Positions 26,101 through 34,819 of a DNA stretch of 64,000 nt are shown in pieces. Source of the DNA: JAPPHA01 sp963662705 (GTDB taxonomy: Bacteria; Pseudomonadota; Alphaproteobacteria; Rhodobacterales; Rhodobacteraceae); the NCBI GenBank assembly GCA_963662705.2, contig OY759767.1, forward strand, positions 1,302,001 through 1,366,000, read 5' to 3'. The notes under the pieces are model-generated. The model was given only the letters and a program-made list of their open reading frames with translations, did no database searches and had not been told where the DNA came from. Numbering within the stretch: position 1 is the first letter of the stretch; every line of letters starts with the position of its first letter. Made by a program: the position numbers and the translations under genes.

Positions 26101-27558
26101 TCATGCGGCCGGACCAGGCCGCGCGGAACCGTACAGCGAGCGGAACCGCCGGTAACCGGCTTCGTAAGCTTCAACCAGTTCGGCGCGGGGATGGATTGTT
26201 TCCCGGATTTCAGGGGTGACCATGACGTCGTCGGGGTCAGCCCCGGTGTCGGCACATATTGCCAGCCGTGCGGCGCCCAATGCCGCACCCAGATCCTGCC
26301 CCCTGGGCAAGGACAACGTCACGCCCAGAATTGTCGAGATCGTTTCGAGCCAGAAACGTGATCGGCTGCCGCCGCCGACTGCCAGGGTAGTCTCCAGCCG
26401 TGCGCCCGTCGATCGCAGGGCCTCGATGCAGTCGCGAAGAGCGAATGCGACTCCTTCCATCACCGCCCTGGTCAGGGATTCCGTGTCCATCGAAACGTCG
26501 ATTCCTGCGAAAACGCCGCGAATGGTGGCGTCGTTATGCGGAGTTCGCTCTCCCGAGAGATATGGCAGGAACGCCAGGCTCGATGGCCCGTCAATCCGGT
26601 CTGGTAGTGATTCAGCGAGTTGTGCCGGCGAGCGGCCCGTGACCCGTGAAAGCCAGTTCAGGCAGTCGGTGGCAGCGAGCATGACACCCATCTGGTACCA
26701 CCTGCCGGGAACCGCGTGACAAAACGTGTGGACAGCCGTCTCCGGAGATGGTGAGAAGCTGTCCCGCGCGGCCAGGACAACACCCGAGGTTCCCAGCGAC
26801 ACGAACCCGGTTCCCTCGGCAAGGCAACCCACGCCGCAAGCCGCGGCTGCATTGTCGCCGGCCCCACCGGCGATGCAAACAGGTCCGGCGATGCCCCATT
26901 CACGGCACAGGGAACGCCGCAGGTTTCCGCCCCGATCGACTCCTTCGCGCAATTCCGGCATCTGGTCCCGTCGCATATGTGTCAGTTTCAGCGCCTCGTC
27001 GGACCATGCCCTGGAACCGGCGTCGAGCCACGAGGTTCCGGCACTGTCCGACATGTCACTGAAGTATTCGCCGGTCAGCCATAGCCGCAGAAAATCCTTC
27101 GGTAGCAGAACCCTTGCCGTTCGCTCGAAATTCTCGGGCTCATGCAGACGGACCCACTCGAGCTTGGGTGCGGTGAAGCCGGGAAACACGATGTTCCCGG
27201 TTATCTCCCTCATCCGTGGAATGGCGTCCAAACGGGCAGCTTCTTCCGAAGAGCGCGTGTCGTTCCACAAGATGCACGGGCGCAATGCGACACCGTCCTC
27301 GTCGAGCAACGTGGCCCCGTGCATGTGGCCACTGATGCCGATCCCGCGCACTGATTCAACTGCTCCCGGGTGGTCGCGTTCCAGGCCGGACATGACGATG
27401 CGACATGCCTCGATCCAGGACTTCGGCGCCTGTTCGGACCAGCCTGGTCTTGGGTGCATCGTGCCGAAAGCGGTTTCCGCCTCGCCGAGCATTTGTCCGC
27501 CTCCGTCGACCAGCAGCGCTCGAAGTCCGGATGTTCCGAGATCAAGTCCGACGTACAT
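26101..27558 (-). CDS. xylB: Xylulokinase-like FGGY family carbohydrate kinase
   Basis: A 485-residue sugar kinase: N-terminal phosphate-binding DLGTSGLRALLVD, the HGATLLDEDG and ILWNDTRSSEEA segments characteristic of xylulokinases, the adenosine-binding TGFVSLGTSGVVL and the C-terminal AVGGGSRSRFWLETISTIL. It would phosphorylate D-xylulose or a similar ketose with ATP. No xylose isomerase or sugar ABC transporter lies in the window, so the actual substrate could be another polyol or ketose. It stands alone on the minus strand. Confidence 0.88.
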   Translation of the reverse strand: MYVGLDLGTSGLRALLVDGGGQMLGEAETAFGTMHPRPGWSEQAPKSWIEACRIVMSGLERDHPGAVESVRGIGISGHMHGATLLDEDGVALRPCILWNDTRSSEEAARLDAIPRMREITGNIVFPGFTAPKLEWVRLHEPENFERTARVLLPKDFLRLWLTGEYFSDMSDSAGTSWLDAGSRAWSDEALKLTHMRRDQMPELREGVDRGGNLRRSLCREWGIAGPVCIAGGAGDNAAAACGVGCLAEGTGFVSLGTSGVVLAARDSFSPSPETAVHTFCHAVPGRWYQMGVMLAATDCLNWLSRVTGRSPAQLAESLPDRIDGPSSLAFLPYLSGERTPHNDATIRGVFAGIDVSMDTESLTRAVMEGVAFALRDCIEALRSTGARLETTLAVGGGSRSRFWLETISTILGVTLSLPRGQDLGAALGAARLAICADTGADPDDVMVTPEIRETIHPRAELVEAYEAGYRRFRSLYGSARPGPAA

Positions 27559-28158
27559 TGGGCCTCCCAGCTGCTTTGAGGATCGTCTTGGCCGCAGGTT
27601 TCGGGCTCACCAGGCGTCAAAGGTGATGCGGAAACAGGGCATCTGGCTATTCTTGCCGATTTACGACCTTGGGAATACCGGAACTGGCAGCTAAGGGCAA
27701 AACGCGTTTCAGTTGGTTGGCAAACTCCGGACCGAAGGAACCAGGAGGTGTTCTGTCCGCAAAGCAGAAAGACCCTTCAAGGACATCCGTGTCGAGTTCA
27801 TCCAGCATTATTCGTCAAGTAAATTTGGTGTTCGGCCTTGCACGCATTTTCTCCATCCCAGGGACCTGGACGGCAAGACGGTCAGTTGCACATGATTGAG
27901 TTGTTGCAGGACCGATGAGAAGCAGCGTATCGGAATATTCGTAGCCCACAGCCACGACGATGTATGCATGCCGGAGGGCCTTTCGTCCCTCGAATTCTCC
28001 TTGCAATCGCTCGCGCTTCAACATCGACGGATACCGGAACACGGCGGGCCCTGCGAAGGATGACAGTTGGCGATTGTATCGAAATCGACAGGGTTGCGGA
28101 TGCCGCTTAGAGTGACGAAAGATCTCCAGGTCATTTGACGCGGTCGGGCAGTTGGACC
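27559..28158. other. Divergent intergenic region, 600 bp
   Basis: Between the start of the xylulokinase-like gene and the start of the formylglycine-generating enzyme gene, so it must hold both promoters. Open frames here show no recognisable domain. No structured RNA was recognised. Confidence 0.45.
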
Positions 28159-29043
28159 ATGTTTCAGGCTGCGGACCTGACCGGCAAGGAGACCGATTTG
28201 GACAGCAGCGACATCGTCTGGATGGATGGTGGGAGGACGCATGTCGGTACCGACAGGCCCGAAATCCGTTTCGATGGGGAATCGCCAAGGCGTCAGACGA
28301 CACTTCGTGCGTTCGGCATATCGAGGTTCGCCGTCACGGTTGCAGAATTTGCCCGTTTCATCGACGAATCGGGATGGATGACCAGCGCCGATCGATTCGG
28401 CTGGTCATACGTGTTTCGGGGGCTGTCGGAAGATGCGACCGGTCCCCGTCCCCGCGACTTGCCGTGGTGGAATGCCGTTGACGGCGCCAACTGGAGATGT
28501 CCTGCCGGCCCTTCTGGCGACAGGGCGCCGGGAAACCACCCGGTCACCCATGTATCCCATGCTGATGCGATGGCCTACGCGGCCTGGGCGGGTGGAAGGT
28601 TGGCAACCGAACCGGAGTGGGAACACGCGGCACGCGGCGGCTCTGATAATGCGCGGTATCCCTGGGGAGACGCGGAACCGGATGATGACAGGAACATCTT
28701 CTGCAATATCTGGCAGGGCGAGTTCCCGGACGAAAACACGGTTCGCGACGGTTTTTACGGGACCGCACCGGTTGATGCCTTCGAACCCAATCCGTACGGG
28801 TTGTTCAACATGAGCGGGAATGTCTGGGAATGGTGCGCTGACCGGTTTCGCGTTCGCTCGGTCGGAAAGGCGGCCAGGGTTCGCAACAAACAGGCGATCG
28901 CCGAGAGGGAACACGTCCTGAAAGGCGGCTCGTTTCTCTGTCACAAGTCCTACTGCTGGCGCTATCGCATAGCCGCGCGGTCCGGGAGGCCGGGCGACAC
29001 TTCGGCATGCAATTCCGGATTCCGACTCGCATTCGATGCATAA
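28159..29043 (+). CDS. Formylglycine-generating enzyme (sulfatase-activating, SUMF1 family)
   Basis: A 294-residue protein with the FGE-sulfatase fold: IVWMDGGRTHVGTD at the N terminus, HPVTHVSHADAMAYAAWAGG, LATEPEWEHAARGG, YPWGD, GLFNMSGNVWEWCADRF and the C-terminal FRLAF. The catalytic pair is visible as Cys261 and Cys266 in CHKSYCWRYR, the same five-residue spacing as Cys336/Cys341 of human FGE, so this is the copper/oxygen-dependent aerobic type. It converts the Cys of a C-x-P-x-R sulfatase motif to formylglycine. A matching sulfatase with CMPAR is at 33305. The ATG at 28159 is chosen over a TTG at 28135; no signal peptide is visible, which fits a cytoplasmic modifier. Confidence 0.92.
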   Translation: MFQAADLTGKETDLDSSDIVWMDGGRTHVGTDRPEIRFDGESPRRQTTLRAFGISRFAVTVAEFARFIDESGWMTSADRFGWSYVFRGLSEDATGPRPRDLPWWNAVDGANWRCPAGPSGDRAPGNHPVTHVSHADAMAYAAWAGGRLATEPEWEHAARGGSDNARYPWGDAEPDDDRNIFCNIWQGEFPDENTVRDGFYGTAPVDAFEPNPYGLFNMSGNVWEWCADRFRVRSVGKAARVRNKQAIAEREHVLKGGSFLCHKSYCWRYRIAARSGRPGDTSACNSGFRLAFDA

Positions 29044-29181
29044 AGGGATCGGTCACCAGCGGATAGTCCGAGAGCCTCGGGTGACGGCGAAAAATACCGG
29101 CGCCTCCAGGATGTGCGGACTTTTCAACATCGCGCCGAGCCGGTTATCTTCTATCGGCGTGACGGCATTCAGGTGGAGCAC

Positions 29182-30087
29182 GTGAAGAATCTCCGCATCA
29201 GGCAACTCAAGGCATACCAGGCGATTGTCAGCACAGGATCGGCGACGGCAGCGGCCGAGCTTCTTTCGCTGACGCAACCGGCGGTAAGCCGTGCCCTTGC
29301 GGCACTCGAAGCCGATCTCGGATTTCAACTGTTCGAACGTCGGGGTCGGCACCTGGTTCATTCGGACAAGGGCCGAAGGTTCTACAGGATGATCGAATCG
29401 ACCCTGACCGGGCTGGATGCGCTGCCCGACATCGTCGAAGACATCCGGCTAGAGCGTGGAAGCCCGCTGCGAATTTCCGCGATCGGTCCGTTAATGTTCA
29501 GCGAACTTGTTCCGACCGCACTCATGCGGTTCCAGACCGTTTACCCGGACCTGCGACTGGACGTGAGCTGGGTCGACAGGCTCGACATCGAGGACTGGAT
29601 CGTCAACCAGAACTCCGACATCGGCCTGACGCTCATGCCAGTTGAGCATCCGCTGCTCGAGGCCCGCGAGTTCGTTTCCGTGAATGCAGTGGCATTGCTG
29701 CCGGCCGGTCACGCCCTGGCCGAGAAATCCGAGATCGGGCCGTCCGACTTCCGTGGCGAACGCCTTATCGTTCCAGCCAGGAAGACGAGGCTGCGACAAC
29801 TCGCCGACAAGTGCATGCTGGAGGCAAAACACCCGCTACCGATCGCGATTCAAACCTCGACCGCGATCGCCAGCTGTCATCTTGTTGCTGCAGGGCTCGG
29901 TGTCGGGATCAGCGATCCGTTCAGCGCAACCGGGATTCGGCAGGGACGGCTCACAGTGCGTCCGTGGCGCCCGTCGATCAGGATGTCGTACGCCGCGATC
30001 TGGCTGAAGTCACGGAAGCTCTCTGAACGTTCGGCCTGCTTGATCGAGACGCTGAGGGACATCGGTGAAAGCATGCCGGATCACTGA
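29182..30087 (+). CDS. LysR family transcriptional regulator
   Basis: A 301-residue LysR-type regulator. The N-terminal winged HTH reads IRQLKAYQAIVSTGSATAAA then LLSLTQPAVSRALAALEADL; the C-terminal co-inducer domain follows (RISAIGPLMFSELVPTALMR). The start is uncertain: a GTG at 29182 preceded by AGGTGGAG gives the usual LysR N terminus, while the frame is open to a GTG at 29113. It lies between the FGE gene and tctC, all on one strand, with a dyad in the tctC leader as a possible operator. It is the likely regulator of the transporter-sulfatase operon. Confidence 0.9.
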   Translation: MKNLRIRQLKAYQAIVSTGSATAAAELLSLTQPAVSRALAALEADLGFQLFERRGRHLVHSDKGRRFYRMIESTLTGLDALPDIVEDIRLERGSPLRISAIGPLMFSELVPTALMRFQTVYPDLRLDVSWVDRLDIEDWIVNQNSDIGLTLMPVEHPLLEAREFVSVNAVALLPAGHALAEKSEIGPSDFRGERLIVPARKTRLRQLADKCMLEAKHPLPIAIQTSTAIASCHLVAAGLGVGISDPFSATGIRQGRLTVRPWRPSIRMSYAAIWLKSRKLSERSACLIETLRDIGESMPDH

Positions 30088-30120
30088 GCGCCGCTTATGC
30101 AATTTCCTCATGTGTTATAT

Positions 30121-30151
30121 GCCGAAATTCATTTTTCTTTTGAATGTCGGC
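30121..30151 (+). promoter_or_regulatory. Interrupted dyad upstream of tctC, candidate LysR operator
   Basis: GCCGAAATTCA (30121-30131) and TGAATGTCGGC (30141-30151) form 11-base arms with one mismatch around a 9-base AT-rich centre. A TTATAT element that could be a -10 box lies just upstream at 30115-30120. The dyad sits 73 bases before the tctC start and directly after the LysR gene. It could be an operator or an RNA hairpin; no T tract follows. Confidence 0.45.
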
Positions 30152-30223
30152 GGTGCATTCTCTGGCCTGATCGATATCCGGCCGACGACCGGGACGTCGT
30201 TGGCCCATGACTCGGAGGTAACC

Positions 30224-31204
30224 ATGAGAATTTCTATGACAGTAATCTGTGCCGGGTTGATCGCTGGGCTGTTGGCCGTGCCGGCATTCGCCGAATGGCC
30301 TGAAAAACCAATCAAGATTACGATTCCCTGGAAGGCCGGGGCGGGAGCCGTCGACCAGATGACGCGCCAATTGCAGAAGACGGTGGCCGAAGCCAATATC
30401 GTTGGCCAGCCGATTACGATCTTCAACATCGGAGGGCCGATTCCCATCGGGCTGCGCCAGGCAAAGGACCAGGAACCGGACGGACACAACTTTGTCGTCA
30501 TGCACACGGCCATGATGACCCTCCAGGCAGCCGCAAAGATCGACTTCGGCTACAAGGACTTCGAGCCTGTCGTGAGGCTTGGCCAGTTCTGCCAGACGAC
30601 CTCGGCCCACAAGGACACCGGGATAGAAACCCTCGACGAACTGCTTGATCGGGCAGCGGCGGAACCGGACACGTTGGTGCATGGCGCCAACCTCGGTGCC
30701 ATCAACCACGTCTATGGAATCATGGTTGAGGACCTGCGCGAAGGCGCCAAGTTTCGGTTTGTCCAGACCGGCGGTGATGCGGGGACCTTCCCCGAGTTCA
30801 AGGGAGGACGAGTCCAGGTCGCGGGATTCTCGGCGGCAGGAGCCACGAATTTCGCCCTCGGTGCCGATGGAAATCCTGATCCGGAAAGCCCTGTCCGGCT
30901 ACTTGCCTATGCCGGGGCGGAACGGCACGTGAACTTTCCGGACGTACCGACGTTCAAGGAACTTGGCTACGATTTCCAGTTCTGCGTGGACGGTTGGTAC
31001 TTCGCGCCGAAGGGTACGCCGGATGACGCGATCGCCGGTTTTGCCGCCATGGTGAAGGTTGCCCTCGAAGACGAGGGCATGCAGGAGTTCCTCGCCAAGA
31101 GAGCCATGGTCGGTGCATTTCAGGCAGGTGACGAGCTTCACACGGAGATGGACCGGCAATGGGATGCGATTGCTCCTGTCGCCGCCCGCGCCGCGACGAA
31201 GTGA
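30224..31204 (+). CDS. tctC: Tripartite tricarboxylate transporter substrate-binding protein TctC family
   Basis: A 326-residue periplasmic protein with a clear signal peptide (MRISMTVICAGLIAGLLAVP, cut after AFA) and the BugT/TctC opening EWPEKPIKITIPWKAGAGA. The frame is open to 30065, but the ATG at 30224 has a good GGAGG site (CGGAGGTAACC) and begins the signal peptide. It captures an organic acid for the TctAB membrane part. A GC-rich hairpin lies in the 93-base gap before tctB. Coupling of the operon to a sulfatase suggests a sulfated organic acid or a product of its cleavage as ligand. Confidence 0.9.
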   Translation: MRISMTVICAGLIAGLLAVPAFAEWPEKPIKITIPWKAGAGAVDQMTRQLQKTVAEANIVGQPITIFNIGGPIPIGLRQAKDQEPDGHNFVVMHTAMMTLQAAAKIDFGYKDFEPVVRLGQFCQTTSAHKDTGIETLDELLDRAAAEPDTLVHGANLGAINHVYGIMVEDLREGAKFRFVQTGGDAGTFPEFKGGRVQVAGFSAAGATNFALGADGNPDPESPVRLLAYAGAERHVNFPDVPTFKELGYDFQFCVDGWYFAPKGTPDDAIAGFAAMVKVALEDEGMQEFLAKRAMVGAFQAGDELHTEMDRQWDAIAPVAARAATK

Positions 31205-31246
31205 CCGCCGACTGAGCCGTTTTCCCTGAAGCGGCAATTTGAGTAC

Positions 31247-31284
31247 CCCGGCCGGCCGCGCATTCGTTGCTGTCGTCGGCCGGG
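31247..31284 (+). promoter_or_regulatory. Hairpin between tctC and tctB
   Basis: CCCGGCCG (31247-31254) pairs perfectly with CGGCCGGG (31277-31284) across a 22-base loop in the 93-base gap between the binding-protein gene and the small permease gene. There is no T tract. Like the hairpins at 10132 and 21072, it separates a binding-protein gene from its transporter genes. Confidence 0.5.
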
Positions 31285-31297
31285 TCCGGGGGCGTCC

Positions 31298-31798
31298 ATG
31301 AAGCACGTGCTTCGATCGGCGGAATTCGGCGTGACGCTGGCATTGTTGCTTGCCAGCGTCCTGTTTCTGGTCGACTCCCTGAAATTGCCTGGAGGTGAAT
31401 TCGACCCGCTCGGGCCCGGTGCCGCGCCCGAAATGGTCGCTTCGGTCCTGATCGTCCTCTGCACGATCGTGTTGGTTCGCTCGGTGTTGACGGGCCTTGG
31501 CAGGGATTCCAGCTTCCCTGCCGACCCGTTGGCGACCGGAAATGACACCGCCGAACGGACGCCGCGTTCGCTTATCCTGTTTTTTTGTCTCCTCGTCGCG
31601 TACATCCTTGCATTCCAGTACGAGGCCGCACACTTCGTTGCGATCACGATCGTATTCGTGTTTCTCGCGACGATCGCCCTGCGAGGATGGGATTCCCGTT
31701 CCGCGCTGGTCTCGGCGGCGGTTGCCGTCTGCCTTTCCGTGTTCCTTTTCTTCGCCCTGACGAGGTTTTTCGTGATCCGCCTTCCGGGCGCATTCTGA
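31298..31798 (+). CDS. tctB: Tripartite tricarboxylate transporter small permease subunit TctB family
   Basis: A 166-residue membrane protein with four hydrophobic segments (roughly residues 8-24, 46-66, 86-105 and 115-155), the usual TctB layout, and the TctB-like LPGGEFDPLGPGAAPEMVA stretch after the first helix. It precedes tctA by 10 bases. TctB is the small membrane subunit of the secondary TTT importer, which uses the ion gradient rather than ATP. Confidence 0.85.
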   Translation: MKHVLRSAEFGVTLALLLASVLFLVDSLKLPGGEFDPLGPGAAPEMVASVLIVLCTIVLVRSVLTGLGRDSSFPADPLATGNDTAERTPRSLILFFCLLVAYILAFQYEAAHFVAITIVFVFLATIALRGWDSRSALVSAAVAVCLSVFLFFALTRFFVIRLPGAF

Positions 31799-31808
31799 GG
31801 CGCCGAAG

Positions 31809-33308
31809 ATGATCGACGGAATCCTCGGCACGTTCACCTGGTTCCAGATGGCTTTCATCCTTGCCGGTGTGTTTTCCGGAATCGTGGTTGGCGCGATTCC
31901 CGGGCTGACGGGATCGATGCTCATCGCTTTGTCTCTCCCCATCACGTTTCACATGTCGCCACTCCATGCCACGACCCTCCTCGTGGCCATGTACGTGGGG
32001 TCGATCGCGGGCGGGCTGATCACGGCGACCCTGCTGCGGATGCCGGGATCGCCGGCAGCAGTGATGACGACACTTGACGGCTATCCGCTGGCGAAGTCGG
32101 GTCAGCCAGGGCGCGCACTTGGTTTCGGCATCACCGCTTCATTCATTGGTTCGCTGATTGCGTGGGTTGCCCTTGCCACCATTTCAGAGCCCCTGTCCGA
32201 ACTCGCGGTCAGGCTGACTCCGTTCGACTATTTCGCACTCGTGATGATGGCCATGGCACTCATTGCTTCCGTGGCCGGAGGAGACGTGATCAAGGGGCTG
32301 ATAACGGGGTTCCTCGGCATGCTCGTCACCTTTCCGGGGATCGATCCGTCCGGAGGGGAAGTCCGGCTGACCTTCGGTGCGAACGACCTCATCGGTGGAT
32401 TCAAGCTGCTTCCAGTTCTCATCGGGGTCTTTGCAGTCAGCCAGATCTTCGCGGACGCGCTCGACATGAAATCCCGGCGGGAGACGGTCGAGTTTACCGG
32501 CCGGGGAATGTTCATGTCGTTCAGGGACCTCAAGGAGCAGGCTGTCAACCTGGTTCGCTCCTCGGTCGTCGGCACGTTCATCGGCATCCTGCCCGGCGTG
32601 GGCGCTTCCGTCGGATCGGCCCTGGCCTACCTCTTCGCACGTCTCGGTTCGAAGACTCCGGAAAGATTCGGGAAGGGATCCGAGGAAGGAATCGTGGCGT
32701 CGGAAGCGGCCAACAACGCCACGGTCGGGGGTGCCCTGATTCCGCTGATCTCCCTTGGTATTCCGGGATCCGTCACCGATGCGATCCTGATCGGGGCGCT
32801 CACGATCCATTCGCTTCAGCCCGGCCCGCTCCTCTTTACGACCAATCCCGACATCGTGTGGAATGTCATCGGTGTCTATTTTGTCGCGACATTCGTCATG
32901 TTCGGACTGATGATTGGTCTGATCAGGCTCTATGTCCGGGTCTCGATGATTCCCAAGTCGTACCTCCTGCCGGTGATCATGGTGTTCTGCGTGGTCGGAG
33001 TCTTTTCGCTCAACAACACGATGTTCGATGTCTGGACGATGCTGGTTTTCGGGGTGGTCGGGTTCCTCCTTGAACGCGCCGGCTTCAACCTCGGTCCTTT
33101 CGTGATCGGATTTGTACTTGCCACGGTGGCAGAGGCGAAACTGCGCCAGGGCCTGATGTTCACCGGTGGCGACATCATGCCGCTTTTCACGGAACCCCTG
33201 TCGGTCGGAATGCTTGTCATCGCGCTGGCGTTGCTGGTGTGGTCCCTCTGGGCCGAACATCGCCGGAAGCCATCGAAAGAGCCAGGCGGCGAGGGACTTG
33301 AGACATGA
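31809..33308 (+). CDS. tctA: Tripartite tricarboxylate transporter large permease subunit TctA family
   Basis: A 499-residue membrane protein with about 11-12 hydrophobic helices. Family signatures are GIVVGAIPGLTGSMLIAL, YVGSIAGGLITATLLRMPGS, the central GTFIGILPGVGASVGSALAY repeat and LISLGIPGSVTDAILIGAL. It is the transport subunit of the TTT system. Its stop codon overlaps the start of the sulfatase gene (ATGA), which strongly ties sulfate-ester cleavage to the imported compound. Confidence 0.93.
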   Translation: MIDGILGTFTWFQMAFILAGVFSGIVVGAIPGLTGSMLIALSLPITFHMSPLHATTLLVAMYVGSIAGGLITATLLRMPGSPAAVMTTLDGYPLAKSGQPGRALGFGITASFIGSLIAWVALATISEPLSELAVRLTPFDYFALVMMAMALIASVAGGDVIKGLITGFLGMLVTFPGIDPSGGEVRLTFGANDLIGGFKLLPVLIGVFAVSQIFADALDMKSRRETVEFTGRGMFMSFRDLKEQAVNLVRSSVVGTFIGILPGVGASVGSALAYLFARLGSKTPERFGKGSEEGIVASEAANNATVGGALIPLISLGIPGSVTDAILIGALTIHSLQPGPLLFTTNPDIVWNVIGVYFVATFVMFGLMIGLIRLYVRVSMIPKSYLLPVIMVFCVVGVFSLNNTMFDVWTMLVFGVVGFLLERAGFNLGPFVIGFVLATVAEAKLRQGLMFTGGDIMPLFTEPLSVGMLVIALALLVWSLWAEHRRKPSKEPGGEGLET

Positions 33309-34819
33309 AGACGATTCTCCTGATGTTCGACAGCCTGAACAGGCGGGTGCTGGAGTGCTATGGCGGATCGGCGCATACGCCTAATTTTTGCCGTCTCGCC
33401 GAACGGGGCGTGACCTTCGAGAATCACTATGTCGGATCGCTTCCCTGCATGCCTGCGCGCCGCGACATTCAGACCGGGCGGTTGAATTTCATGCACCGTT
33501 CCTGGGGGCCGCTCGAGCCGTTTGACATCTGCTTTCCGGACATCATGAAGCGAAACGGTGTCCATTCGCACCTGATCACGGACCACTACCACTATTTCGA
33601 GGACGGGGGCCTGAACTACCAGAACCGCTTCGCGACCTGGGAACTCGAGCGCGGCCAGGAATGGGATCCCTGGAAGGCGCTGGTCGACGTCCCGGATGAC
33701 AGGTTTCGGGAGACCTACCACCCTCTGCAGTACGCCCCCGCCGGAACGCCCGGAGGACGCGCCCGGGGCATGATCAACCGCGAGTTCATCACGACCGAGG
33801 AGAATTATTCGATGCCGCGGTGTTTCGACCGCGCCTTCGAGTTCCTGGACAGGAACCGGAACGCCGATGACTGGTTCCTGCAACTCGAGTGTTTCGACCC
33901 GCACGAACCGTTCGCGGCACCGGATTCTTACCGAAACCGATACGTGACGGGGTACAACGGGCCAAGACTCGACTGGCCGATCTACAAGCGGGTCGAGGAG
34001 ACCGATCTCGAGATCGAGGAGATCCGCGCAAACTACATGGCGCTCGTAACCATGTGCGACGCCTATCTCGGCAAACTGCTCGACTACATGGATGCGCACG
34101 GAATGTGGGAAGACACCGCGATTGTCATGACCACGGATCATGGTTTCATGCTCGGCGAGCACGACTGGTGGGCCAAGAGTCGCATGCCTTTCTATAACGA
34201 GATCGCCAACATTCCCCTGGTGGTGTGCCATCCACGCTATGCGGAACTGGCCGGGCAGCGGCGCCGGTCGCTCACGCAGAACATTGACCTTATGCCGACG
34301 CTCCTCGAGTGGCATGGCCTGGAGACACCCGGCACGGTCCGTGGCCACCGGCTGGACCCGGTCCTCGAAACGGACTCAACCGATCGCAGGGTAGCGCTCT
34401 ACGGGCAATTCGGCGCCGCCCTCAACGCGACTGACGGCCGATACACATATTTTCTCTACCCGGAAGGTCCGTACGACCTGGATGCGCAGGAGATATTCGA
34501 ATACACGCTGATGCCGACCCACCAGCAGGAATTTTTTGCCGTATCCGAGTTCGAAGGCACGGAAATCGTTCGCGGTTTCGACTTCATGCAAAACTGTCCG
34601 GTCATGAAGATTCCCGCCCGTAAGGTCAATTCCCGGGGGCAGGGTGCGGCCGTCGAAGACACTGTCACCGTGCTGTACGATCTCGAAAACGATCCGGGCC
34701 AGGAATTCCCGATCCGCGATGATACAGTTACCTCGCGACTCGAGTCGGAAATGCGCCGTGTCATGGAGCACCATGAAGCACCGGTCGAGGCCTACTCCAG
34801 ACTTGGACTGGACCCCTAA
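33305..34819 (+). CDS. Type I sulfatase with C-x-P-x-R formylglycine motif
   Basis: A 504-residue alkaline-phosphatase-superfamily sulfatase without signal peptide, so probably cytoplasmic. The active-site motif is C48-M-P-A-R52 followed by TGR (CMPARRDIQTGR), the recognition sequence for formylglycine formation; a cognate FGE lies 4.3 kb upstream at 28159. Other metal-site segments are MFDSLNRRVLECYG at the N terminus and the MTTDHGFMLGEHDWWAKS region near residue 280. Its start overlaps the tctA stop, so it is translationally coupled to the transporter. It should hydrolyse a sulfate ester (phosphonate monoesters are a known alternative for relatives). The specific substrate is unknown. Confidence 0.9.
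   Translation: MKTILLMFDSLNRRVLECYGGSAHTPNFCRLAERGVTFENHYVGSLPCMPARRDIQTGRLNFMHRSWGPLEPFDICFPDIMKRNGVHSHLITDHYHYFEDGGLNYQNRFATWELERGQEWDPWKALVDVPDDRFRETYHPLQYAPAGTPGGRARGMINREFITTEENYSMPRCFDRAFEFLDRNRNADDWFLQLECFDPHEPFAAPDSYRNRYVTGYNGPRLDWPIYKRVEETDLEIEEIRANYMALVTMCDAYLGKLLDYMDAHGMWEDTAIVMTTDHGFMLGEHDWWAKSRMPFYNEIANIPLVVCHPRYAELAGQRRRSLTQNIDLMPTLLEWHGLETPGTVRGHRLDPVLETDSTDRRVALYGQFGAALNATDGRYTYFLYPEGPYDLDAQEIFEYTLMPTHQQEFFAVSEFEGTEIVRGFDFMQNCPVMKIPARKVNSRGQGAAVEDTVTVLYDLENDPGQEFPIRDDTVTSRLESEMRRVMEHHEAPVEAYSRLGLDP

Noticed and set aside
32930..34348. A 472-codon open frame on the minus strand opposite the sulfatase
   Set aside because: The plus strand has a complete sulfatase with all motifs; the antisense frame shows no family features.
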